64,000 bases of DNA. Origin: DAIDKA01 sp036521075. Its GTDB lineage: Bacteria > Pseudomonadota > Gammaproteobacteria > Steroidobacterales > Steroidobacteraceae. Of this stretch, positions 14,359-23,775 are shown one piece after another. The notes below the pieces were generated by a model. It did not search any database. It was not told the origin of the DNA and worked only from the letters and a program-made list of their open reading frames with translations. A program made the translations under genes and the position numbers. How positions within the stretch are numbered: the first letter of the stretch is position 1; every line of letters begins with the position of its first letter. The DNA lies in contig DATDIL010000021.1 of the NCBI GenBank assembly GCA_036521075.1, positions 1 through 64,000 on the forward strand, given 5' to 3'.

Positions 14359-15261
14359 ATGGGAAAAGATATCGAGCTGGCCATCCTGTTCGCGGACGTC
14401 GTGGGTTCCACCCGGCTGTATGAGCTGATGGGTGATCTGCGGGCCCGGGACATGGTTGCCATCTGCATCGATGTCATGCGCACCGCGACGGAGCAGAACC
14501 AGGGCACCGTCATCAAGACGATGGGCGATGAGGTCATGTCGACCTTCGCCGACGCCGACCAGGCGCTGAACGCGGCCGCCCAGATGCAGCAGCAGATTTC
14601 ACGCCATTCGCAGCTCAAGGTCGAAGGTCAGCCGGTCGCCTTGCGCATCGGCTGCCATTTTGGACCGGTAGTGCTGGAGAACCGCGATGTGTTCGGCGCC
14701 ACCGTGCACACGGCCAATCGCATGACCAGCCAGGCCAAGGCCATGCAGATCATGACAACCGCGCAAGTGGTCGAGCGCCTCGCGCCGCAATGGCGGGCGG
14801 CGGTTCGCCAGGTTGATGTTGCGACGCTCAAGGGCCACGGGAACGAGGTCGTGCTGTACGAGGTGCTCTGGCAAACGGAGGATGTCACCAGCATGGTACC
14901 GGCCATCGGCATGAGCAATTTGAAACTCCCGCACCTGCGCCTGCGCCTGCAATTCCAGGACCGCGAAATCGTCCTCGATGAGCGTCACCCGGGGATCGCG
15001 ATCGGTCGGGCCGAGGACAATGACCTCATCGTCAAGGGAAATCTGATCTCGAGGCTGCACGCGCGGATCGAGATCAATCGCCACAAATTCGTGCTGGTCG
15101 ATCAGAGTACGAATGGCACGTTCGTACAGTCCGTGGAGGGTGATGAGGCCTTCGTGCGCCGGGACAGCGTGCAGATCAAAGGCAAGGGGATGATCGGCCT
15201 GGGCAAACTGCCCGAGCAGGATTCCCCGCAGACGATTCGCTTCGTCTGCGAGGAGGATTAG
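14359..15261 (+). CDS. class III adenylate/guanylate cyclase with C-terminal FHA domain
   Basis: The ATG at 14359 gives 300 residues. Residues 5-170 are a class III cyclase domain with metal-binding Asp13 in FADVVGSTRL and Asp57 in KTMGDEVMSTF, then FGATVHTANRM. In this last motif the usual transition-state Asn (VNxAxR) is His117, while Arg121 is kept, so activity may be altered. Residues ~205-285 form an FHA phosphothreonine-binding domain (IGRAEDNDL, SRLHARIEI, STNGTFV). It is probably cytoplasmic and recruited by a phosphorylated partner. Its stop overlaps the stop of pckG on the other strand. Confidence 0.88.
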   Translation: MGKDIELAILFADVVGSTRLYELMGDLRARDMVAICIDVMRTATEQNQGTVIKTMGDEVMSTFADADQALNAAAQMQQQISRHSQLKVEGQPVALRIGCHFGPVVLENRDVFGATVHTANRMTSQAKAMQIMTTAQVVERLAPQWRAAVRQVDVATLKGHGNEVVLYEVLWQTEDVTSMVPAIGMSNLKLPHLRLRLQFQDREIVLDERHPGIAIGRAEDNDLIVKGNLISRLHARIEINRHKFVLVDQSTNGTFVQSVEGDEAFVRRDSVQIKGKGMIGLGKLPEQDSPQTIRFVCEED

Positions 15262-17036
15262 CCCAGCGCTTTTTCGACCGTGTCGAGGTTCTGTGTCAGA
15301 GCCGGCGGCAGGCGTGAGCCGTACTGTCCCAGATACTTGCGCAACTCACCGACCTCCTTGCGCCACTGTGCCGGGTCCACGCGCAGCAGTTCATCGAGCG
15401 CTGCCGGGGTGATATCCAATCCCTTCACATTCAGGTCCTGCGGGCGCGGCAGCGCGCCGATGGCCGTTTCGGTCGCGCCGGTCGTTCCGGCCACGCGCTC
15501 GAGCATCCAGGCCAGCACACGCAGGTTGTCGCCATAGCCGGGCCACAGGAACTTGCCTTGTTCGTCGCGACGGAACCAGTTCACGTGAAAGATCTTCGGC
15601 GGGTTCTTCAACTTCGCACCGACGTTGAGCCAATGCTGCCAGTAGTCTGCGTAGTTGTAGCCGCAGAACGGCTGCATCGCCATCGGATCGCGGCGCACGA
15701 CCCCGACCTGGCCGGTGGCCGCCGCCGTCGTCTCCGAGGCGACTGATGCGCCGATGAGCACGCCATGTGCCCAGTCGCGGGCCTGGAAGACTAGCGGGGC
15801 CAGAGTGCGCCGACGGCCACCGAACACGATGGCGGTGATGGGCACGCCCTTTGCGTCTTCGGCGTGCGGGGAGTAACCCGGGTTGTTGCGGGCGGCGACG
15901 GTGAAGCGCGCGTTGGGATGCGCGGCCGGTCCTTTGGCCTTCTCCTTGTCATAGGGTCGTCCCTGCCAGTCGGTGACCGCAGCGCCGTGCTTGAGGCCCT
16001 CCCACCAGGGCTGGTTGTCCGCCGTCAACGCCACGTTGGTGAACAGAGTGTCGTGGCGGATCATGTCATAGGCGTTGCGATTGGTTTCCGGATTGGTGCC
16101 AGGCGCGACCCCAAAGTAGCCCGCCTCCGGATTGATGGCCCACAGCCGGCCATCAGCACCCGGGTGCAGCCAGGCGATGTCGTCACCCACCGTGAACACC
16201 TTCCAGCCAGGCATGGATTGCGGCGGAATGAGCATTGCCAGGTTCGTCTTGCCGCAAGCCGAGGGGAATGCGGCCGCAATGTAGTGCGTCTCGCCCTGCG
16301 GGCTTTGCAGCCCGACGATGAGCATGTGTTCGGCCAGCCAGCCTTCGGTCCGGGCCTGGTAGCTGGCGATGCGCAGTGCATGACATTTCTTGCCCAGCAG
16401 GGCATTGCCACCATAGCCGGAGCCAAAACTCTCGATGAGCAGCTCCTCGGGGAAGTGCACGATGAAGCGCCGGTTCGGATCCAGTTCGCCGGTGGAGTGC
16501 AGGCCCTTGACGAACTTGCCGGTGCGGGAGATCAGCTCGAGCGCCGGGCGCCCCATGCGAGTCATGATGTGCATGTTCAGCACGACATACGCGCTGTCCG
16601 TGATTTCCACTCCGCAGCGTGCCAGCGGGGAATCGAGTGGACCCATGCAGTAGGGCACGACGTACAGCGTCCGACCCTTCATGCAGCCGGCGAACAGGCT
16701 GCTCATTTTCGCGTGCGCTTCGGCGGGCGCCATCCAGTTGTTGTTTGGGCCGGCATCTTCCTTGTTGCGGGTGCATACGAAGGTCAGGTGTTCGACGCGG
16801 GCCACATCGGAGGGATTTGAACGGGCCAGGTGACAGCCCGGAAATTCCTTCTCGTTCAGTTTCGACAGCTCCCCGCCGACGCGCAGTTGCTCGGTCAGCC
16901 GCTCGATCTCCGTGTCGGAACCTTCGCACCAATACACCGAAGCCGGCTGGGTCAGGTTGCGAACCGACTCCACCCAGTCCGTGACTTGCGGGCAAAGTTT
17001 CGACAGCGGGAGGATCGCGTGCGGGGCAGTGGCCAT
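15258..17036 (-). CDS. pckG: phosphoenolpyruvate carboxykinase (GTP)
   Basis: Converts oxaloacetate and GTP to phosphoenolpyruvate at the start of gluconeogenesis. The 592-residue length is normal for the GTP type. Motifs: FPSACGKTNLAM (P-loop, kinase-1a), VGDDIAWL (kinase-2 metal site), and FGGRRRTLAPLVFQARDW. The GTP form, not the ATP form, is typical of Xanthomonadales among gammaproteobacteria. It is a single gene, read divergently from the helicase gene across a 235-base gap and convergent with the cyclase gene. Confidence 0.97.
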   Translation of the reverse strand: MATAPHAILPLSKLCPQVTDWVESVRNLTQPASVYWCEGSDTEIERLTEQLRVGGELSKLNEKEFPGCHLARSNPSDVARVEHLTFVCTRNKEDAGPNNNWMAPAEAHAKMSSLFAGCMKGRTLYVVPYCMGPLDSPLARCGVEITDSAYVVLNMHIMTRMGRPALELISRTGKFVKGLHSTGELDPNRRFIVHFPEELLIESFGSGYGGNALLGKKCHALRIASYQARTEGWLAEHMLIVGLQSPQGETHYIAAAFPSACGKTNLAMLIPPQSMPGWKVFTVGDDIAWLHPGADGRLWAINPEAGYFGVAPGTNPETNRNAYDMIRHDTLFTNVALTADNQPWWEGLKHGAAVTDWQGRPYDKEKAKGPAAHPNARFTVAARNNPGYSPHAEDAKGVPITAIVFGGRRRTLAPLVFQARDWAHGVLIGASVASETTAAATGQVGVVRRDPMAMQPFCGYNYADYWQHWLNVGAKLKNPPKIFHVNWFRRDEQGKFLWPGYGDNLRVLAWMLERVAGTTGATETAIGALPRPQDLNVKGLDITPAALDELLRVDPAQWRKEVGELRKYLGQYGSRLPPALTQNLDTVEKALG

Positions 17037-17271
17037 GCGTTTCAGTCCTTATGAAGTCACTTGTTCAAGTCACCGCGTCGCACGGTTGTGTTGATTTTCG
17101 AAGATTTCCACGGCTGGGGGAATTGGCCGGCGACGGGCGGAATACATTACCCTTTCAATTATATAGAGCGCCGGCCGAGGTCCACGGCCTTCCGTTGCCA
17201 CAATGATGCAGCTTTTGCCGTGCAAGTGCAGCATCTACCTACCTGTTCTGTAGCATGTCCCGGAAAAATTA

Positions 17272-19194
17272 GTGCAAGAAGCTGATTTAGAAGATATTTT
17301 CGATGCCGGAGGCAGCCTTGCCAGGGCATTAAAAGGGTTTGTGCCGCGGCGCCAGCAGTTACATATGGCGCAGCGCGTTGCCGACGCCCTCGAGGAGCGT
17401 CGCCCGCTGGTGATCGAGGCGGGGACCGGGACCGGTAAGACCTTTGGCTATCTCGTTCCGGTATTGCTGTCGGGGCTGCGCGTGCTGGTCTCGACCGGCA
17501 CGCGAACCTTGCAGGACCAGTTGTACGAGAAGGATTTGCCCCTGCTCAGCGGGGCCTTGGGACAGCCGGTGCATGTTGCAGTATTGAAAGGTCGGGGAAA
17601 CTACCTGTGCCTGCACCGACTGCAACAGGTGCAGCTGCAACAGCCGCGCAGCGCGGACCGGATAGTCGGCTGGGCCGCCGGCACTGCCACCGGGGATCTG
17701 TCCGAAGTGCCGGACTTTGCGGACTCACATCCGTTGTGGCCGCAGATTACCTCCACGCGCGACAACTGCTTGGGATCACGGTGTCCGGAGTTCGGACGCT
17801 GCCACCTGGTGCGGGCGCGGCGTGAAGCGCAGCAGGCACAGGTGGTGATCGTCAATCATCATCTGCTGCTGGCCGATCTGACGCTGAAGGAGGATGGCTT
17901 CGGGGATGTGCTCGGCACCGCGGATGCCGTGGTGATCGATGAAGCGCATCAACTGCCGGATCTGGCCATGCAGTTCTTCGGCGCGAACTGCAGCGCACGT
18001 GGTCTGGCCCAGGTTCTCAACGCCGTGCGTACGGAGACGACGCAGCCGGACAGCGCTGTGAAGTTTGCGCTGAGCGCCGTCGATGAGAGTGTCGCCGGGT
18101 TGACCGCCGCGCTGCCGGCGCGCGCCGGTCGGCACGCGTGGGAGGAGTGCCCACCGGACCTCACGCAGCGAACCTCTGAGCTGGCGCATGCAATGTCGGC
18201 ATTGGCCGCTGAACTTGAGGTCTTGCCGGAGGACAGCACGGTCAAGGGTCTGATCGGGCGGGTGTCGGAGATGGCCGCGCAACTGACACGCATCGCGGCC
18301 GTGTCGGAAATCGACGGCGCGCGCTCCGCGGAGCTGGGCTCGCGCGGCTTTGTCCTGCATTTGTTGCCTTTTGAAATCGCCAGCCGTTTTCAGGGCCAGA
18401 TGCAGGCACGACGCAGTGCCTGGATCTTCACCTCGGCGACGCTATCGGTGGGGGAGGATTTCAGCCATTTCACGACGCGCCTGGGGCTTGAAGAGGCCGA
18501 GACGGTCCGCATTCCCAGTCCGTTCGACTTCGAACGCCAAAGCCTGCTGTGGCTCCCGGAAGGCCTGCCCGAACCGGCCGCCGCGGATTTTGTGAGTGCC
18601 CTGCTGGAGGCGAGCGTGCCGCTCATCGATGCGGCACGAGGTGGGGCATTCATCCTTTTCACCAGTCACCGCGCCTTGTCCGAAGCGGCGCTGCGCCTGC
18701 GCGCCCTGTGGAGCGCCGGGGCCAGGCGCTACCGGTTGTTTGTGCAGGGGGAGGCGCCCCGCGAACAGCTGTTGCGCGGCTTTCGCGAGGATGGTGATGC
18801 GGTGCTGCTGGGCACCGCGAGTTTCTGGGAAGGCGTGGACGTGAAAGGCACGGCATTGCGACTGGTCATCATCGAAAAACTGCCCTTCGCCTCGCCCGAG
18901 GATCCGATCGTCAAGGCACGCGTGGCACATATTCAGCGTCAGGGCGGCAACCCGTTCAAGGACTACCAGCTGCACGAAGCCGCGCTGAGCTTGCGTCAGG
19001 GAGTCGGGCGGCTCATCCGCAGCGAGGTCGATTTCGGCGTGGTGATGATCGGTGATCGCCGGCTCACGACCCGACCCTATGGCCGCAAGCTGCTGGCCGC
19101 CCTGCCGCCGATGCGGCGCGCCGCCTCGCTGGAGGAGGTGTCGCAGTTCCTGGCCCGTCATGCACCCCGGCGCCCGGCCGAGGCGCTGTCTTGA
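17272..19194 (+). CDS. yoaA: ATP-dependent DNA helicase, YoaA/DinG family
   Basis: A 640-residue XPD-like superfamily 2 helicase. Walker A is GTGTGKT at residues 51-57; the DEAH box is at 223-226 (VIDEAHQLP). Four cysteines at about 113, 166, 171 and 177 match the 4Fe-4S cluster ligands of this family. The C-terminal half has the helicase motifs LGTASFWEGVDV and ALSLRQGVGRLIRS. YoaA-type helicases unwind damaged or stalled replication intermediates. The start is a GTG at 17272. The stop codon overlaps the TTG start of tsaB, so the two are translationally coupled. Confidence 0.92.
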   Translation: MQEADLEDIFDAGGSLARALKGFVPRRQQLHMAQRVADALEERRPLVIEAGTGTGKTFGYLVPVLLSGLRVLVSTGTRTLQDQLYEKDLPLLSGALGQPVHVAVLKGRGNYLCLHRLQQVQLQQPRSADRIVGWAAGTATGDLSEVPDFADSHPLWPQITSTRDNCLGSRCPEFGRCHLVRARREAQQAQVVIVNHHLLLADLTLKEDGFGDVLGTADAVVIDEAHQLPDLAMQFFGANCSARGLAQVLNAVRTETTQPDSAVKFALSAVDESVAGLTAALPARAGRHAWEECPPDLTQRTSELAHAMSALAAELEVLPEDSTVKGLIGRVSEMAAQLTRIAAVSEIDGARSAELGSRGFVLHLLPFEIASRFQGQMQARRSAWIFTSATLSVGEDFSHFTTRLGLEEAETVRIPSPFDFERQSLLWLPEGLPEPAAADFVSALLEASVPLIDAARGGAFILFTSHRALSEAALRLRALWSAGARRYRLFVQGEAPREQLLRGFREDGDAVLLGTASFWEGVDVKGTALRLVIIEKLPFASPEDPIVKARVAHIQRQGGNPFKDYQLHEAALSLRQGVGRLIRSEVDFGVVMIGDRRLTTRPYGRKLLAALPPMRRAASLEEVSQFLARHAPRRPAEALS

Positions 19195-19895
19195 GAATCC
19201 TCGCACTGGATACGGCCACCGAGGTGTGTTCCGTCGCGTTGCTGCTGCAGGACACGGCGCACAGTGACCAGCTGCTGGTGCGCGAGTTACCGCCCGGTGC
19301 GGGTCATTCGGCGCACATTCTGTCCCTGGTGCAGGCCGTGCTGGGCGATGCCGCGCTGAGCTTGAGCCAACTGGATTGCATCGCTTTCGGTCGCGGACCC
19401 GGCGGGTTCACCGGCGTGCGCCTGGCGGCCAGCGTGACCCAGGGACTGGCCTACGCGGCGGACCTGCAGGTGCTACCCGTCTCGGATCTGCTGGCGGTCG
19501 CACAGCAGGCGTTGGACCTGGCCCCCACTGCCGCGAGTGTTCTGGTGTGCAATGACGCGCGAATGCAGGAGGTGTACTGGGCCTGCGCGACCCGTGGATT
19601 TTCGGGCCTGGCCCAGGCCTCAGGACCTGAACAGGTCGGACCGCCCGAAATGGTTCAGCTACCGGCCCAGCTACCGGGCCCCGTGCACGCGGCGGGTCGC
19701 GGCTTTGCGCTGTGGCCGCAGCTGCGGCAGCGTCTGGGCATCGTGCTGACAGCGGGGCAAGCCGAGTTGCTCCCCCGGGCACGTGAGATTGCCAGGCTGG
19801 CGGGGCCCCAATGGCTGGCTGGACAAGGGGTAACGCCAGATCGAGCACAGCCGGTGTATTTGCGGAATGATGTCGCGAAACCGTCACGGAAGTGA
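19191..19895 (+). CDS. tsaB: tRNA threonylcarbamoyladenosine biosynthesis protein TsaB
   Basis: TsaB is the dimerisation partner of TsaD in making t6A at position 37 of tRNAs. The 234-residue product begins ILALDTATEVCSVALLL, the ASKHA first-strand motif, and has FGRGPGGFTGVRLAASVTQG, the family signature. The start is TTG at 19191 in a TTGA overlap with yoaA, the same device used at map/glnD. The yoaA-tsaB order is common in gammaproteobacteria. Confidence 0.93.
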   Translation: MRILALDTATEVCSVALLLQDTAHSDQLLVRELPPGAGHSAHILSLVQAVLGDAALSLSQLDCIAFGRGPGGFTGVRLAASVTQGLAYAADLQVLPVSDLLAVAQQALDLAPTAASVLVCNDARMQEVYWACATRGFSGLAQASGPEQVGPPEMVQLPAQLPGPVHAAGRGFALWPQLRQRLGIVLTAGQAELLPRAREIARLAGPQWLAGQGVTPDRAQPVYLRNDVAKPSRK

Positions 19896-19898
19896 CAC
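19882..19898 (+). promoter_or_regulatory. possible Pho half-box pair upstream of phoB
   Basis: CGTCAC (19882) and TGACAC (19893) are 11 bases apart, the spacing of PhoB direct repeats, but the second differs from TGTCAC at one position and no third unit follows. It covers the end of tsaB, 70-90 bases before phoB. Autoregulation of phoB is usual; the site is weak. Confidence 0.3.
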
Positions 19899-19969
19899 AG
19901 AATGGATAACGTCATGATTCTGCAATGATCTGACCCCGTAATACTCGCATCAGGAAATACCCCGAGCCT

Positions 19970-20665
19970 ATGCCAGCCAAACAAGTACTAATCGTCGAGG
20001 ATGAACGGCCGATTCGCGAGATGATCGCCTTTGGCCTGAAACGCGCGGGTTTCGAGGTGCGCGAGGCCGAGGATTGCCGCGCGGCCCGCGCGCTGTTGGC
20101 GGACCGCCGCCCCGATCTGGTGTTGGTGGACTGGATGTTGCCGGACATGAGTGGGCTGGAATTGACGCGTGCGCTCAAGCGTGACCGGGAAACCCGCGAA
20201 GTACCGATCATCATGCTGACCGCACGTTCCGAGGAGGGCGACAAGGTGGCAGGCCTCGAGGGCGGTGCCGATGACTACGTGACCAAGCCGTTTTCGCCCC
20301 GCGAACTCTTGGCCCGCATCAACGCGGTACTGCGCCGTGTCGGGCCGGCCGGTGAAGGGGAGCGTATCGATTTCGAAGGTCTGGAGCTGGATCCGGCCAG
20401 TCACCGGGTCCTGGTCGGGGAGCTGACGGTGCCGCTCGGACCGACCGAGTACCGGATGCTCGAGTTCTTCATGACTCACCCGGAGCGGGTCTACACGCGC
20501 GATCAGCTCCTGGATCGCATCTGGGGCGGAAATGTCTATGTCGAGGAGCGCACGATCGACGTACACATTCGGCGCCTGCGCAAGGCGCTCGAGGAATTCG
20601 GGTACGATCGCTTCATCCAGACCGTCAGGGGCTCGGGATACCGATTCTCGGCCCGCACGGCCTGA
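19970..20665 (+). CDS. phoB: phosphate regulon response regulator PhoB
   Basis: An OmpR-class regulator of 231 residues. The receiver domain has Asp54 in LVLVDWMLPD as phosphoacceptor, the acidic pair in IVEDE and Lys in YVTKPF. The C-terminal winged helix (about residues 130-228) ends RTIDVHIRRLRKAL then QTVRGSGYRFS. Activated PhoB binds TGTCAC direct repeats; two such boxes are seen in this window. phoR follows after 26 bases. Confidence 0.96.
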   Translation: MPAKQVLIVEDERPIREMIAFGLKRAGFEVREAEDCRAARALLADRRPDLVLVDWMLPDMSGLELTRALKRDRETREVPIIMLTARSEEGDKVAGLEGGADDYVTKPFSPRELLARINAVLRRVGPAGEGERIDFEGLELDPASHRVLVGELTVPLGPTEYRMLEFFMTHPERVYTRDQLLDRIWGGNVYVEERTIDVHIRRLRKALEEFGYDRFIQTVRGSGYRFSARTA

Positions 20666-20691
20666 ACCGGACCTGCAGGTGTAGCCTTCGA

Positions 20692-22026
20692 ATGTCGAGT
20701 GGCTTTCAAGTCGGCCTTTTTATCGTACTGCGGTTGCTCGTGGCGGCCGCGCTGGGTCTGCTGCTGGGTTGGCCCCTGGGCAGTCCCTGGGCCGGCCTGA
20801 GCCTCGCCAGCGGTGCCTATCTGTGCTGGCAGCTGATCACGCTGTTTCGCGTGGAGTGGTGGGTGCGCCATCGCGGCTTCGCCGAGCCACCCGATATCGG
20901 CGGCCCGTGGGGCGAGATCATCACCCAGATCGTGCGCCTGCACCGGCGCAAGCGTTTCCACAAGCAACGTTTCGTGCAGCTGTTCCGGCAGATCCAGCGC
21001 TCCACGGCCGCGTTGCCCGATGGGGTGGTCATTCTCAATGATCTGCGCGAGATCGTGTGGTTTAACCGCATGGCCGCCCAGTTGCTGTTCCTGCGTCGCC
21101 CGGCGGACCTCGGACTGCGCATTGACAATCTGGTACGCCAGCCGGAATTCTTGCGTTACCTGAACTCCGGCCAATTCAGCAACCCCGTGGTCCTGCGCGG
21201 CGGCAAGGGCGATCACCTGTACCTGTCGCTGCAGGTCGTGCCATACGGGGAAGGCCAGCTGCTGCTGCTGGTGCGCGATGTCTCCCGGCAGATGCGCCTG
21301 GAGGCCATGCGCAAGGACTTCGTGGCCAATGCCTCGCACGAGCTGCGCTCCCCGTTGACGGTGATCTCCGGATATCTTGAGACCTTGAGCCAGGATCCGA
21401 TGCTGGATGCGGACCTGCAGGCACCTGTTGGCGAGATGCGTCGTCAGGCCGAGCGGATGACGACCATCATCACTGAACTGTTGGAGCTGTCGCGGCTGGA
21501 AGTGGCGCAGGATGCGACCGACACCACCGCGGTGGACGTGACGGCACTGATGGCCATGTTGCGCAAAGACGTGCTGGCGCGATCCGAACACCCGGGTGAG
21601 GTGCGCTTGTGTGTCGAGTCGGATTCCATGCTCACGGGCAACGAGTCCGAAATCCATTCGGCATTTTCCAACCTGGTCGACAACGCCGCCAAGTACACGC
21701 CAACCACAGGTTCGATTGAGATTGGCTGGCGCGTCGATGAGGAAGGCGGTCACTTCTGCGTAACTGACACCGGCATCGGCATTCACGCGGACCACATTCC
21801 ACGATTGACCGAGCGGTTCTATCGGGTCGATGCGGGTCGTGCGCGTAAATCGGGGGGGTCGGGCCTCGGGCTCGCGATCGTCAAGCACGTATTGCAGCGA
21901 CATGACGCGACGCTGGAAATTGCGAGCATCCAGGGTCGCGGCAGCACCTTTACCTGCCATTTTCCGCCGCAGCGCCTGTTCACCGCGGCGGCGGGCCGCG
22001 AATCCGGACGCTCCGCGACCGCCTGA
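20692..22026 (+). CDS. phoR: phosphate regulon sensor kinase PhoR
   Basis: The 444-residue kinase has the PhoR layout: two short N-terminal membrane helices (residues ~8-27 and 33-52), a linker, a PAS domain (~105-200), the HisKA box VANASHELRSPL with His216, and the ATPase domain with NLVDNAAKYTPT and GGSGLGLAIVKHVL. PhoR senses phosphate through the Pst transporter and PhoU, not by a periplasmic sensor, in line with the very short periplasmic loop here. Confidence 0.95.
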   Translation: MSSGFQVGLFIVLRLLVAAALGLLLGWPLGSPWAGLSLASGAYLCWQLITLFRVEWWVRHRGFAEPPDIGGPWGEIITQIVRLHRRKRFHKQRFVQLFRQIQRSTAALPDGVVILNDLREIVWFNRMAAQLLFLRRPADLGLRIDNLVRQPEFLRYLNSGQFSNPVVLRGGKGDHLYLSLQVVPYGEGQLLLLVRDVSRQMRLEAMRKDFVANASHELRSPLTVISGYLETLSQDPMLDADLQAPVGEMRRQAERMTTIITELLELSRLEVAQDATDTTAVDVTALMAMLRKDVLARSEHPGEVRLCVESDSMLTGNESEIHSAFSNLVDNAAKYTPTTGSIEIGWRVDEEGGHFCVTDTGIGIHADHIPRLTERFYRVDAGRARKSGGSGLGLAIVKHVLQRHDATLEIASIQGRGSTFTCHFPPQRLFTAAAGRESGRSATA

Positions 22027-22129
22027 AAGACGGCTGCCGCTCCTTCAGAAAACCTTTGCGCCGCTGTCACATAACGGAAACGGCGAACTCCGAGGCTGAC
22101 ACTTACCCTTAGGTCAGGTCCGGAGCCTT

Positions 22130-22933
22130 ATGAGCAGCAAAGGAAAGGAGCGCCGGCTGCGGGTGCGAACCCTGTTCCTCTCGGATATCCACTTGGGGTT
22201 CAAACGCGCGCGGACCCGCGAACTGCTCGCTTTCCTGCGTGCGATCGACGCTGAAACCATTGTTCTGGGTGGCGATATTGTCGATGCCCTGAGTCTCGCC
22301 AAGCGCTTCTTCTGGACCGACGAGCACACCCAGGTGCTGCGCTTGCTGCTGGCGCGCCGCCGCGCCGGGGTTCGACTGGTCTACCTGCCAGGCAATCATG
22401 ATGCCGCACTGTCGGTGTTCGTGGAGATGCTCCAGGGCCAGATCGAGGTGCATCGTGAGTGGGTGTACCGCACCTGCCGCGGGGAGCGCTACCTGGTGCT
22501 GCACGGTGACCAGTTTGATGCCGCAGTGGCGTGCCCGGCATGGCTGTACTGGGTGGGTGACCGGCTCTACGAGGCCACCTTGCTGTACAACCACCGGGTG
22601 AATGATCTGCGGCGTCTTTTTGGTCTGCCCTACTGCCCGCAGACGGAGAAGCTCAAAGCGGCCATCGGTACCAGCGCCCGTTTCATCGCAAAGTTTGAAA
22701 ACGTGGCGGCCTCGCAGGCCCGCGAGCAAGGCTACGATGGCGTGATCTGCGGCCATATTCACCGTGCCAATCTGTGCCGGATCGACGGCACCTTCTATGC
22801 GAACACCGGCGACTGGGTCGAATCGTGCTCGGCCCTGGTGGAGACGCGCGCCGGGGAGATGCAGCTGTTGCGCTGGCCGCACGGTACGCTCGCCGGCATC
22901 GGTGTGCGCCCGCTGCTCGCCGACGCCGCCTGA
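22130..22933 (+). CDS. LpxH-like metallophosphoesterase
   Basis: A 267-residue calcineurin-type phosphoesterase with all metal motifs: FLSDIHLG (Asp19, His21), GGDIVD (Asp49), LPGNHD (Asn89-His90), LHGDQFD (His125) and CGHIHRA. It resembles the UDP-2,3-diacylglucosamine diphosphatase-like branch and is longer than classical LpxH, with a distinct middle (RLFGLPYCPQTEKLKAAIG). Substrate is not proven; a lipid A precursor or another phospho-ester is possible. It sits between phoR and phoU on the same strand, so a role in phosphate-starvation envelope changes is a reasonable guess. Confidence 0.85.
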   Translation: MSSKGKERRLRVRTLFLSDIHLGFKRARTRELLAFLRAIDAETIVLGGDIVDALSLAKRFFWTDEHTQVLRLLLARRRAGVRLVYLPGNHDAALSVFVEMLQGQIEVHREWVYRTCRGERYLVLHGDQFDAAVACPAWLYWVGDRLYEATLLYNHRVNDLRRLFGLPYCPQTEKLKAAIGTSARFIAKFENVAASQAREQGYDGVICGHIHRANLCRIDGTFYANTGDWVESCSALVETRAGEMQLLRWPHGTLAGIGVRPLLADAA

Positions 22934-23009
22934 GGGCGCGCATTGGGCTATGATCCGCTTCGGGCCCGCACCGTATTCGATTCAGCGCTCATCGAGGATC
23001 TTCAAGCCG

Positions 23010-23774
23010 ATGGAAACCGCCGATCTTTCGCATCACATTTCCCGCCGCTTCAATGAAGACCTGGAGCGCGTCCGCAATCGCGTACTGGCCATGGGCGGCT
23101 TTGTCGAACAGCAATTGCAGAAGGCGATCTCGGCGCTGGTCGAAGGCGACAGCTCACTGGGGGAGGCGGTCGCCATGGATGACTTCAAGGTCAACAACAT
23201 GGAGATCTCCATCGACGAGGAGTGCAGCCGCATCCTCGCGACCCGCTCCCCGGCGGCCGGCGACCTGCGCGTGATTGTGGCCATTATCAAGACCATCACC
23301 GACCTGGAACGCATTGGTGATGAGGGTGAGAAGATCGGTTATATCGCCTCGCGCCTGGCCACCATGGAACGCCCGGCGGACAAGTACCGGGAGATCAAGC
23401 ATCTCGGCCGCCTGGTGCAGGACATGGTGCACAGTGCGCTGGACTCATTCGCACGCATGGACGCGGAAGCCGGCCTGCAGGTGGCGCGGCAGGACATCGC
23501 CGTGGACGAGGAGTACGAGTCCATTCAGCGCCAGACCATCACCTTCATGCTGGAGGATCCGCGCACGATCCGTCGGCATCTGGATGTGATGTGGGTCGTG
23601 CGCTCGCTGGAGCGCATCGGCGATCATGCCAAGAACATCGGCGAGTACGTGATCTACATGGTGCACGGCCGCGATGTGCGCCATACCGATCTGGCCGATG
23701 TGGAGCGCGAACTGCGGGGTGAGAAGGCCCTGCAAGAGGGTCAGGACGGGCAGGGCGGTCAGGTCGCCAGCTGA
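23010..23774 (+). CDS. phoU: phosphate signalling protein PhoU (copy 1)
   Basis: PhoU links Pst transport activity to PhoR and keeps the regulon off in high phosphate. The ATG at 23010 is preceded by GAGGAT. The 254-residue product has two three-helix repeats, each with the metal-binding E/DxxxD signatures: TDLERIGDEGEKIG in the first and RSLERIGDHAKNIGEYV in the second. It is full length. Unlike the usual order it is separated from the pst genes by dsbB and dapE, and a second PhoU-like gene ends the pst operon. Confidence 0.93.
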   Translation: METADLSHHISRRFNEDLERVRNRVLAMGGFVEQQLQKAISALVEGDSSLGEAVAMDDFKVNNMEISIDEECSRILATRSPAAGDLRVIVAIIKTITDLERIGDEGEKIGYIASRLATMERPADKYREIKHLGRLVQDMVHSALDSFARMDAEAGLQVARQDIAVDEEYESIQRQTITFMLEDPRTIRRHLDVMWVVRSLERIGDHAKNIGEYVIYMVHGRDVRHTDLADVERELRGEKALQEGQDGQGGQVAS

Positions 23775-23775
23775 C

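Noticed and set aside
20536..21960. Minus-strand open frame of 474 codons
   Set aside because: Antisense to phoR, His/Gln/Arg-rich with no domain; phoR motifs are complete on the other strand.
22027..22129. CTGTCAC upstream of the LpxH-like gene as a Pho box
   Set aside because: Only one half-site; no partner 11 bases away.
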